DNA from: Labilibacter marinus
GTDB lineage: Bacteria > Bacteroidota > Bacteroidia > Bacteroidales > Marinilabiliaceae
Direction: 5' to 3'
NCBI RefSeq assembly: GCF_001659685.2
Contig: NZ_LXYE02000034.1
Coordinates: forward strand, 124,001 to 188,000
DNA length: 64,000 nt
Position numbers and translations under genes: made by a program. The notes under the pieces were generated by a model. The model was given only the letters and a program-made list of their open reading frames with translations. It had not been told where the DNA came from and did not search any database. Shown here in pieces: positions 27,901-35,156 of the stretch. How positions within the stretch are numbered: the first letter of the stretch is position 1; each line of letters opens with the position of its first letter.

Positions 27901-28832
27901 TTTCCGGGTCCAAATTGTTCCCAGGTAACTTCTTTGTCCGATTCAACTCTTTGCGTTTGGATGATTTCCATATTCTCTTCGTAATATGTTTTTGTCGTAA
28001 AACTCCACACATCACCTGTTGTTACAACGTCGGAGCCATCTATTTCATCTACTCTCCAAAAATATTCTGTTTCATTTTCCAGTTTAGGTAGTGTGTGCAT
28101 GGTACCTGTAATGTCGGTAGCTACTTGTTGTAAATCATTAGAAGCAGTTCCTACATACACATTACGCTTAACGGCATTCACTCCGCCTAACCATTCAAGT
28201 TTTGCATTATTTGTACCAAATCCAGTAGCTTCATGAGCAGGACTAGGAGAAGTTGCTTTAACTTCCGTAGATAGCTTAGTTAACTTAACATCATCCATGT
28301 AATAATAAGCGCCATCAGTAATGAATGGAACTTTGATGTAGGGGGCAAAAGTGGTGAAGTTTTCATCCGCTTCAAACTCAATCATTAACTGAACAAATCC
28401 ATCTTTGGCTTCGCTAACAATAGGTACCTGTTGAATACCAATACTTGTAGTTCCTCCTGCTTGGGTTCCGTATTTAATATCAATGCTAAACTGAGAAGCA
28501 GAGCGATCAATATCTGTTTTGTAATAAAATGAGAACTGATATGTACCAGGCTCTAACTCAGGATAGGCTTCCGTTCTGAATGTTGGGTCACCTGAACCAT
28601 AGTTTCTATAAACCACTTTTAGCGATCGAGAACCGCTGTTTGTGTTTTCTGTATCGGTTTCAAAACCAATAAAAGGCCAAGCTCTCCAAAGAACTTTACC
28701 ATCATAATTGTAATAATCATCATTCCCTCCAGAAATAGTTCCTGATTCGAAACTTGGATCAGGTAGTAGGTTGGTTTGTGCCATTGTATTTACTGCCAAA
28801 AATAACAGTAACAGCTTAACTACATTCTTCAT
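24969..28832 (-). CDS. Secreted BNR/Asp-box propeller protein with T9SS tail
   Basis: 1287 residues. Signal peptide (LLLLFLAVNTMAQ), then a carbohydrate-binding-like beta sandwich (NLLPDPSFESGTISGG onward, about 20-190), a fibronectin-III-like domain (about 195-280), and a long region with at least ten Asp-box-like turns (EDNGDTWNTV, DAGATWTEL, DGGSNWTDIG, DDGATWTNI, NGGDTWINI, DYGQNWTQI). This is the layout of GH74/sialidase-type beta propellers. A bacterial Ig-like domain (VTPGVGEIDQNETLQLQV) and a type IX sorting tail (LSLYPNPAKNELYIKGDF ... GKLIKE) close it. It is therefore exported across the outer membrane. Catalytic residues cannot be assigned, so hydrolase or binding protein both remain possible. 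Bipartite repeats flank it on both sides. Confidence 0.85.
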   Translation of the reverse strand: MKNVVKLLLLFLAVNTMAQTNLLPDPSFESGTISGGNDDYYNYDGKVLWRAWPFIGFETDTENTNSGSRSLKVVYRNYGSGDPTFRTEAYPELEPGTYQFSFYYKTDIDRSASQFSIDIKYGTQAGGTTSIGIQQVPIVSEAKDGFVQLMIEFEADENFTTFAPYIKVPFITDGAYYYMDDVKLTKLSTEVKATSPSPAHEATGFGTNNAKLEWLGGVNAVKRNVYVGTASNDLQQVATDITGTMHTLPKLENETEYFWRVDEIDGSDVVTTGDVWSFTTKTYYEENMEIIQTQRVESDKEVTWEQFGPGNAGFVNFLRYHPLLPDVCLTSPDMFDTYQTEDNGDTWNTVKDVDGESDFARLYDMFYSTKTAKFAIAIESSRLYTSNDTARSWTVINNCPWYTHKDVDGSEGRSWYRKVSAVAIDPNNDDTWYVGAGNFCRGQQQLWSTVSNPTYANPRGDENIYDNIKYQGKIWKTTDAGATWTELNAGLNEKAQFSRIIVHPENSQVIFAGSQYGLFKSTDGGSNWTDIGDGKLDNNTIMNMDYYYDATSNRFVLYVADQVRYHPAGTTTTCDGGIFKSEDDGATWTNINGNLGLDINRLSGGVPDNYYQYIAKWFGITKAEAQSTYPAKPTAALQYFNSLNVDPSGEDALLVGFYDAQVQKSITPGRLWKTTNGGDTWINIARDYAPAWQADQAYWSSRNNPYTDNMEEGHQISNQQWGQNYPLRSLRYCAVNSRGDIMLLYAHNTFRSTDGGETFIQIDETYTNDGNIMPAGNSNLPGQCIWQDKRLGEGILYCGSGEHHLWKTTNDGLNGKQAVKYLNGTQESIFAGATHPWDENTVYTTSMRQKDLDRIFRSTDGGDTFVDWGKATEASEWMRTNHIRIDPINPDNMYFGVTEISGSGGGGGTDGPDKDKEGGFHKSSNAGKSFNPSNSGMPQWVWVRDIEFDPRDDTRASIFVAAPWNKEKDIDGGLFHSANRGTSWTEIPVSDKIEGVNNICFDHTGRLYATAGRRAAAGNAGGLFYSDDYGQNWTQIFEAEYVDNFDISPFDHNLLVFSMGELAKNPGIFISKDRGITWSKANHRIGTPNRITQVEFDLHDPSRLWLSVMASGFSKGYLQDGADHKKITVTPGVGEIDQNETLQLQVVAPDLTGTIQYKSANPSVATVSASGEVKGVGKGAVKIWVTSEDGRYSDFVYLVVSGTDIGIKDEKQIDLSLYPNPAKNELYIKGDFSGSITMKLFLPNGALVKQINNINGQSINIADLNKGLYFYLLENHEGVATGKLIKE

Positions 28833-28933
28833 CTATCTATATTTAAATTTCTACACTATGGTGATACTATAAAAGTAGACCAAAAGTTGGCTAGAAAAGG
28901 GAAAAAATATGCCGTATTTAGGTGGAGAAAAGA

Positions 28934-28939
28934 GGGGGG
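28934..28939 (-). promoter_or_regulatory. C-tract element upstream of the BNR propeller gene
   Basis: Six C on the minus strand (CCCCCCTCTTTTC context), about 100 nt before the ATG at 28832. One of several C-tract elements ahead of CAZyme genes in this window. Confidence 0.35.
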
Positions 28940-29007
28940 AATTATTTGGTAGGATAATATTTAAACTATTCCGATGTTTTTTTGAAGTAATGCGATAATG
29001 GTGCGTT

Positions 29008-29185
29008 CGCAAGAAGTGGTTTTCACGCAAAGGACGCTTAAGGTTTTCACGCAAAGAGCACAGAGAAAAAGTATCACGCAGAGCTCGCAAAGTTTATTAT
29101 CCTTTGCGCCCTTTGCGTGATTTTCTTGTTTGCGTCCTTTGCGTGATACAGCCTTTGCGGTCTTTGCGTGAAACCTTAAGCGTTA
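29008..29185. repeat. Second bipartite ACGCAAAG repeat array
   Basis: Same organisation as 24690-24968: TTTTCACGCAAAGGACGC words on the left, CCTTTGCGTGA words on the right, meeting near 29100. It lies in the gap between the BNR gene start and the stop of the GH16 fusion gene. Confidence 0.85.
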
Positions 29186-31822
29186 TTACTTTTTCTGCCA
29201 CACTCTTACATAATCCACTCTATATAGTTCGTCAAGTCTATTATCATCAGGTAAGGCTCCAAACCATTTATTGGATTCATTATTTACATTGATTTCTAAT
29301 TCTTGATGCCAATGGGTGTTTTCTGCTTCGCGGAATAATACGCCATCCAGGTAGAAGCGGATATAATCTTTATCCCATTCTAATCCCCAGGTATGGTAAT
29401 TTTTCTGTAGTTCAAACGGAATATAAAACTTCTCGTTTCTAGAGAAATGTTTCTTCACATCGCCTTTGTCTTTGGGTGCTCTGAAAACATGAATGTTGGA
29501 ATTTAAATCGTGGCGATTGTCTTCTACACCAGGACAGTTTTCGCAGATATCAATCTCGGTCCACCAATCTTTACTCACATTCGTCATCCAAAAACCAGTT
29601 ACCCATGGCGAGTTGTTAGGCTTTAGGCGCGCCTCCATATATCCGTACAATACTTTCTTTTTACTCTTGATAAAACCAGCACTGTGCGTAAATCCATCAG
29701 GAAGCTTTTCGTTGCCATGCTGATTGATTTGCATGATTAACTCACCACCTTCTAAACTAACATTTGAACCATGGAAATATGTAGGTGCACGACCTTTCCA
29801 TCCAGGATTATTAGGATACCATTTTTTAATATCTAACGTATCGTCATCAAACTCATCAGAATAATCCTTAAGCATTTTCCATTTGCCCTTATTCTTCTGG
29901 TCGGACAATGGATATTTGTTATTTATTCTTTTGGGCGCAAGGCTAAAGTCCACCGTGTCTTTATAAAACTTTTTGGGTTTAGTTAAGCCCGTGCCTGCTT
30001 TCTTTTTGGCAGGAGCCAACTTGTACGAACGCACCCAATCGTAATAAGTGGTATTGTTATTATCATCGGCCAGCTCCTCGGGTGTTGGCGGACTTTCCCA
30101 GTTGTACGTTTCCGTAACCAAGTGCATGTACATCGGTCTGCCAAAAGGTTTATCGTTAAACTCAGTACTTGGGTTGATGGTGAATTTATACTCTCCATCT
30201 AAATAAAATAGTAGGGTATTGGCATCCTTCCACCAGCAACCGTAAGTATGGTAAGCTTCGTTGGAAGCAGGCACAATAGGACAGTTGCCGCCGACCGATT
30301 TACTGCTCTTTTTTCCATCGCAATCAAAATGCTGATAATGTGTGTTAGAGTGTAATACATTGGTAAAGTCGTGGCCTGTTTTACGCTTGCCTACTACTTC
30401 TACAATGTCCAACTCCTGACGATTACCAGTGCAACCATCTTTTGCAGGACGATTTTTTAACCAGAAAGTTGACGACATAGAAATACTCGACGCCTTCATT
30501 CTACACTCGTAATATCCATAAAGTGCATCCATGGCTTTTGAAGCTACCGCACCACCCGCAATATTGTATTTTTCGTCTCCTTCCAGCACAGAGTTTTTAA
30601 TTTGCATATTGCCATCCTTTACCGAAACACTGTAATCGCGGAATGTAGCAGGAGGACGACCGTGTTTCCAGTACGGAGAACGGGCGTACCATTTGCTGGT
30701 ATCTAAACTTGTTCCGTTAAATTCGTCGGAGAACTTTTCGTTTTTAATCCATTGAAGACCTTCAGGGGCAGGAGGAAGTTGGTTATCCACTTCGGGGATA
30801 TTTATTTTAAGTACCCCTCCTGAGTGAATACCATCAAAGCGTTGCACCGCATTAAAAAGGTATTCGGGATGTCCGTTTCGGAATAATACCTGAACGCGCT
30901 CGTAACGGCTTTTTTCAGATACAGGCAGATAATGAGCACCCTTGTGGTGACTGCGTTGATATTCGCCCCATTTTAAACCGTCATCCGACTCCAGGTAGAA
31001 ACCGCTCAACCAATCGTAATTACCCATATCTCTGATGAGGCAATGGAATTTATCTTTATAGTAGAAAAAGTAAGGATCTTCGGTTTGTCCGCCTCTTTCG
31101 GGGAAATCAATCACAGGATTTTTTTCGTACTTGGTATAAGGACCTGTTAGCTTGCTAGCCATGGCCACACCTGTTTTACGGCGGTCGTCGTTTCTACGGT
31201 CCCAGCTGCGATAATAAATCCAATACTCGCCGTTAGGATGTTTCAGGAAACCTGGGTTTACCGTACAATATCCGTCCCAAGCCATGCTATCGGCAGCCAC
31301 GTCAATCACAGGTTTATCAAAGCGTTTCCAAGGGCCATAAGGGTTATCAGCAATGGCCATTCCCACACGCTGTGTATTGGCCGCTTTGGCTCTGTCGCGC
31401 CAGTTATCTTGTTTGGTGGTGTCGTTACCAATATATAACATCATATACTTGCCATCTACCCTATAAATAGTAGGGTTGTGAATGGTGTGCGCATCCCACT
31501 TGCCTTGGCGACCTTCCATAATAACACCTAGTTTTTTATAGGGACCTTCGGGATGATCGGCTACCGCATGGGCAATCTTGCTATGGGTTAACCAATTTCC
31601 ATCTTTTTCCCATGTAGAATAATATACATGCACCTTTCCTTCATCGTCGTAGATAGGCGCGCAACCCCATATCACGCTGTCTTTACTTTCGAGGATAAAC
31701 TTAGCGCTATCGGCCAGTAAGGGTGTTAGCCATGAGTCGGGCGGACTTTGTTTTTTGTTTTTTTGAGCACAAGCCATCATGCTTAGCATAAGGACTAGCA
31801 GTGTTGTAGATATAAGCTTCAT
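29186..31822 (-). CDS. Three-domain lipoprotein: beta-propeller glycosidase + GH16 + GH16
   Basis: 878 residues with a lipoprotein signal (LMLSMMAC, Cys 18). Residues about 30-345 form a five-bladed-propeller glycosidase-like domain of the GH43/GH117 clan type (VIWGCAPIYDDEGKVHVYYS, KWDAHTIHNPTIYRVDGKYMMLYIG, GQTEDPYFFYYKDKFH). Residues about 355-605 are a GH16 domain with the active-site motif ELDIVE (Glu 470, Asp 472, Glu 475). Residues about 645-878 are a second GH16 with EIDICE (Glu 756, Asp 758, Glu 761). GH16 enzymes cut beta-1,4 or beta-1,3 galactans and glucans by retention, and red-algal galactanases belong there. The fusion could join endo-cutting and terminal trimming at the cell surface. 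The exact family of the N-terminal domain is uncertain. Confidence 0.85.
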   Translation of the reverse strand: MKLISTTLLVLMLSMMACAQKNKKQSPPDSWLTPLLADSAKFILESKDSVIWGCAPIYDDEGKVHVYYSTWEKDGNWLTHSKIAHAVADHPEGPYKKLGVIMEGRQGKWDAHTIHNPTIYRVDGKYMMLYIGNDTTKQDNWRDRAKAANTQRVGMAIADNPYGPWKRFDKPVIDVAADSMAWDGYCTVNPGFLKHPNGEYWIYYRSWDRRNDDRRKTGVAMASKLTGPYTKYEKNPVIDFPERGGQTEDPYFFYYKDKFHCLIRDMGNYDWLSGFYLESDDGLKWGEYQRSHHKGAHYLPVSEKSRYERVQVLFRNGHPEYLFNAVQRFDGIHSGGVLKINIPEVDNQLPPAPEGLQWIKNEKFSDEFNGTSLDTSKWYARSPYWKHGRPPATFRDYSVSVKDGNMQIKNSVLEGDEKYNIAGGAVASKAMDALYGYYECRMKASSISMSSTFWLKNRPAKDGCTGNRQELDIVEVVGKRKTGHDFTNVLHSNTHYQHFDCDGKKSSKSVGGNCPIVPASNEAYHTYGCWWKDANTLLFYLDGEYKFTINPSTEFNDKPFGRPMYMHLVTETYNWESPPTPEELADDNNNTTYYDWVRSYKLAPAKKKAGTGLTKPKKFYKDTVDFSLAPKRINNKYPLSDQKNKGKWKMLKDYSDEFDDDTLDIKKWYPNNPGWKGRAPTYFHGSNVSLEGGELIMQINQHGNEKLPDGFTHSAGFIKSKKKVLYGYMEARLKPNNSPWVTGFWMTNVSKDWWTEIDICENCPGVEDNRHDLNSNIHVFRAPKDKGDVKKHFSRNEKFYIPFELQKNYHTWGLEWDKDYIRFYLDGVLFREAENTHWHQELEINVNNESNKWFGALPDDNRLDELYRVDYVRVWQKK

Positions 31823-31955
31823 AATAATTAAATGAACACGGAGACAGAGAGTTCGAGTATTTAGTGATGTTATCGAGCTCTCTGATCTCTTATTAGTTTA
31901 TAGCAATATTAGTTATTCTTGTTTTTGGGAGATGATTATTTTAGATATGAATAAA

Positions 31956-31960
31956 GGGGG
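31956..31960 (-). promoter_or_regulatory. C-tract element upstream of the GH16 fusion
   Basis: Minus strand reads GCCCCCTTTATTCATA about 134 nt before the ATG at 31822. It resembles the element ahead of the 49078 GH2 gene (CCCCCTTTTAACCATAG). Confidence 0.4.
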
Positions 31961-32284
31961 CATTTTAATATGGGTGAGGTAATACTAATATTATCTTGAA
32001 GTGAGCCTTATTCTTTTGTCCTTTTAAGTTTATGCTGTGTTAAAAAATATCGTCGTAGCTATGGCTATGACTCATTTTTTCGCCTTGCCTAAACGTAAAA
32101 TCCTCAAAACAATTCAAGGCTCATTCCAAAATAAAATTGGTATAAGTTGTTTTTGAATTGTATTTGTGAGTCTAGTTTATGGGATTGTTAGCGGTGAGGA
32201 GGTGGTTTTATCAACACTAGGTAAACATTCCGACGCAAATATTGATGGTATAAATTAGTTGGTTGCTGATGCGTCGTATTGGGT

Positions 32285-32600
32285 GTTGAATGCCTACCCA
32301 GGGCTGCGCTGCGCTTCCCCTAGGCTGATCAATGTCATTAAGTTAAAAAATTAAGAATTTAGTATCAGACTGAAGGTCTGTAGTATCGTAGCAAGGGGTG
32401 TCGCCCCTTGTACTAGGCACCATGTGAAATTCAAGCTGAAAGTTTGATGCAATATCCAATATGTTTCAGACTTTCAGCCTGAATGTACCTAGCAGACATT
32501 CTCTTGGGGCGATGTCCCCAAGTTTTGACATTAAAGGCTTTCAGCCTTAACTTAATACATTGCCTAGGCTGATAGCTTTAGCACCCTTGGTGCTTTCATA
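32285..32600. repeat. Cluster of REP-like palindromes
   Basis: Successive short palindromes: CAGAC-TGAAG-GTCTG (32366-32380), CAAGGGG-TGTCG-CCCCTTG (32392-32410), TTGGGGCGATGTCCCCAAG (about 32504-32522) and AAGGCTTTCAGCCTT (about 32534-32548). These resemble the cluster at 21938-22379. Confidence 0.65.
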
Positions 32601-32639
32601 AGCTAAAATGTGTTTAGGTTAGAACCGATTTGCCTACTG

Positions 32640-32905
32640 CTAAATTACAAGGGAGAAATCCATGCCTTCCAGCCTGAGGGTGCATCTTTCCAAGAGGTTC
32701 TATCACTATTTCCAACTCAACAGTATGTTCTTCCAGTAAGGTGAGGTATTTCTTCCATACATATAGGGTGTCTTTCCAATGAGGAGAGCTATTTTTCCAA
32801 CATGATGAGGTGCTTCTTCCAAGTAAAACAGGTGTATTTCCAAGCAAAGCAAGTATATTTCCAAGCAAAATAGGTCTTCTTCCAAGTGTTTTAGCGGCTT
32901 CTGGC
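32640..32905. repeat. Second 21-22-bp tandem repeat array (minus orientation)
   Basis: On the minus strand about twelve units begin TTGGAA or TGGAA, for example TTGGAAATATACTTGCTTTGC and TTGGAAATACACCTGTTTTAC. The period is 21-22 bp and the invariant TTGGRA head matches the 23114-23385 array. Varying unit length argues against coding. Confidence 0.75.
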
Positions 32906-33116
32906 TAGTTTAGCTTTCGCAAGACAATGAGGAAATTTTCTGATTTATCACTTTTTGTACTCTTACATTTTATACTGTTAAGTTTTTGTGTTGGATAATA
33001 TTTTGTATCCGTTAAACAATAATGTAGTTTTAGGAGCGGATTTTTAGTGAGAGGTGGATAACACACTTAATAGCTTGAAGAAATAGGACACATATCAGAT
33101 TTAAAAATATCAATTA

Positions 33117-34211
33117 ATGAAAAAACCAATCTTAATAAAAGATATTAAGTCTTTTATAGGATATGTTAGTAAAGATATATCCAATACTAAAATTAGTATA
33201 TTTCGAGGACAACAAAATACAACATGGGATCTAAAAGCTGCGGTATTTAGGGATAAATATGACGATAGAAAAGAGAAAAAGATTAATGAAATAATTAAAA
33301 AATATAATTTTGATGAGTTTTCGAATCGAAGTGTTTATTTTGATGAATTAATACAGATGCAACATTATGGAATTCCAACTAGGTTGTTAGATTGGTCATA
33401 CAACCCATTGATATCTTTATATTTTACAGTAGCTTATGAAGATAATAATGATGGGTATGTTTTTCAAAATACAATTCCTAAAAGTGAAATATATACATTT
33501 AACTCTACTGTATTTAAAACACTATCAGAGATTTTTCAAGTAGATGCGGAACTGGATGTTCTAACATTTGAAAATGAAAAAGAAGTAAAAAATATTCTTA
33601 CTAAATCAATTCTTGAAAATCGAAATAATTATTTTATTGATTCTACATTAAGAAATAATAGAATACGAGCTCAACAAGGTTGTTTCTCACTTATTATAGA
33701 TAAAAAGCAGAAATTCATTGATTATATTTTAGTAGATATTTTTCAATTATTTTGCAGGGAATTTTGTTTAAACCCTTCTTTAAAAGGTGATGTGAAAAAA
33801 CTAATTAATTATGATTTAGGGGAGGGGGCTGATTTTAAGGATATCGTTGATCGGTTAGCTAGTGTATATCGTAAAAAATTAAGACTGCAGGAATATAAAG
33901 CAGTATTTAACGAATACATAAATGGGATAAGATATCAAAACAAAGACTTTTGTGATAAAGAAAATATTACAGATGTCGGTGATGATTTAAGCGTTTATTC
34001 TGATGAATTTATGCGCTTTATTGAATCAAAGATTAAAGAGCTTGAAATGAACAGCTATGAGTTAGAGCAAGATGACTTAATTAGGTATAAAATTAGAAAG
34101 AGTGACAAAGCAATAATAAAAAAGCAACTGGAAAATATAGGAATAACATCTACATTTGTATATCCAGATATTCAGGGAAGTATAGACCATATCAAAAATA
34201 TCTTTAAATAA
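33117..34211 (+). CDS. FRG-domain protein
   Basis: 364 residues, cytoplasmic. The FRG domain is clear near the N-terminus: ISIFRGQQNTTWDLKAAVFR (Phe-Arg-Gly at about 29-31) and MQHYGIPTRLLDWSYNPLISLYFT (about 81-104). The C-terminal 200 residues are helical and charged, without a recognised domain. FRG proteins are widespread, poorly understood and recurrent in defence and mobile neighbourhoods. Base composition is lower in G+C than flanking CAZyme genes. It is followed after 7 bases by a second unknown gene, so the two form an operon. It is preceded by a repeat-dense region. A defence or toxin-like role is inference only. Confidence 0.88.
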   Translation: MKKPILIKDIKSFIGYVSKDISNTKISIFRGQQNTTWDLKAAVFRDKYDDRKEKKINEIIKKYNFDEFSNRSVYFDELIQMQHYGIPTRLLDWSYNPLISLYFTVAYEDNNDGYVFQNTIPKSEIYTFNSTVFKTLSEIFQVDAELDVLTFENEKEVKNILTKSILENRNNYFIDSTLRNNRIRAQQGCFSLIIDKKQKFIDYILVDIFQLFCREFCLNPSLKGDVKKLINYDLGEGADFKDIVDRLASVYRKKLRLQEYKAVFNEYINGIRYQNKDFCDKENITDVGDDLSVYSDEFMRFIESKIKELEMNSYELEQDDLIRYKIRKSDKAIIKKQLENIGITSTFVYPDIQGSIDHIKNIFK

Positions 34212-34218
34212 TTGAGTT

Positions 34219-35091
34219 ATGCAAGCAAATAAGAGGAATACAAAAGTTAAAATTGCAAAAGCTTTTATTGAGAACAGTTTCATAAAAGATAAGATATTTA
34301 GCCGTAGTGATATAGAATCAGTTCTTTTTGTGCGAGAAAAAGAGTTTGAAAGCTTTAAAGAACAATTATTTATCGAAGCAGATAGAGGAGGATATCGTGT
34401 TGATCCCGATTTTTTTGAAGAAATATTAAAATGGAAGAAATTTCATAATTCAAGTAAGGAGTCAATTGAAACAGCTAAAGTTGAGTACAAAAAAATGTTT
34501 CAAAGTTTTGAGTGTGATTATAATTACCCACCGGTTTTTGATAAAATCACACCACTTTTTAATCAATTACATTGGTATTTCTTACCAGTCTATAAAGATC
34601 ATATGATTGATAATAGAGGAGTTATTCCTGAAGAAAATATTAATGAGTATTATAATCATTTTCATAGTTTACAAGATTTATATAAAATTATTGACTCTAC
34701 TTCAAACAATTGGAAATCACTTAAAGGAGATGTAAATCTTAACCAAGTATGTGATTTTCCTGTATATACTAATCGATGGGGACATGAAGATAATTACAAA
34801 GTTACGCGTACATTTAATGGTTGGAGCGTTGAAAATCTTGGTATCGGAGGAGCTTGTAGTCCTGAAGGTAAAAGCTTAGATAAAGAAAGTGAGAGCGGTT
34901 TTATAGCAAATTTCGAACAAGATTTTGTTGATTATCCTTCAAAGTTCCATTATATAATTGAAAGATTATGGAATCTTGCGGATGAAACTGAAATGGATAT
35001 TAAAGAATTGCAAAGCAAACTATATGAGGTGGCAAAATTAGTTAGTGAAGTAGAAAAAACAATTTCCAGAAATACTCCAGATTGGTACTGA
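34219..35091 (+). CDS. Unknown partner of the FRG protein
   Basis: 290 residues, not recognised. No signal peptide or membrane segment. The N-terminal third is helical and basic (MQANKRNTKVKIAKAFIENSF), the middle is aromatic-rich (FDKITPLFNQLHWYFLPVYKD, FPVYTNRWGHEDNYKV), a segment WSVENLGIGGACSPEG is glycine-rich, and a coiled-coil-like C-terminus (ELQSKLYEVAKLVSEVEKTI) follows. The frame is A/T-rich like the upstream gene. Tight spacing (7 nt) implies cotranscription and joint function with the FRG protein. Confidence 0.8.
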   Translation: MQANKRNTKVKIAKAFIENSFIKDKIFSRSDIESVLFVREKEFESFKEQLFIEADRGGYRVDPDFFEEILKWKKFHNSSKESIETAKVEYKKMFQSFECDYNYPPVFDKITPLFNQLHWYFLPVYKDHMIDNRGVIPEENINEYYNHFHSLQDLYKIIDSTSNNWKSLKGDVNLNQVCDFPVYTNRWGHEDNYKVTRTFNGWSVENLGIGGACSPEGKSLDKESESGFIANFEQDFVDYPSKFHYIIERLWNLADETEMDIKELQSKLYEVAKLVSEVEKTISRNTPDWY

Positions 35092-35156
35092 TGTCTAAAT
35101 CAGCTTGTTATGGTTTGTAATCCGTGCAATATTAAAGCCACAATATCAAAACATCT

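Larger units (their letters stand above)
31823..33116. other. 1.3-kb noncoding, repeat-dense region
   Basis: No gene was found. It holds a C-tract element near 31956, REP-like hairpins at about 32285-32600 and a 21-bp-type array at 32640-32905. The remainder is AT-rich with no recognisable signal. Confidence 0.6.

Noticed and set aside
32614-32868. 84-residue minus-strand frame in the second 21-bp array
   Set aside because: Its repeated Leu/Trp-Gly-Lys pattern arises from TTGGAA units, with variable unit length; not a gene.
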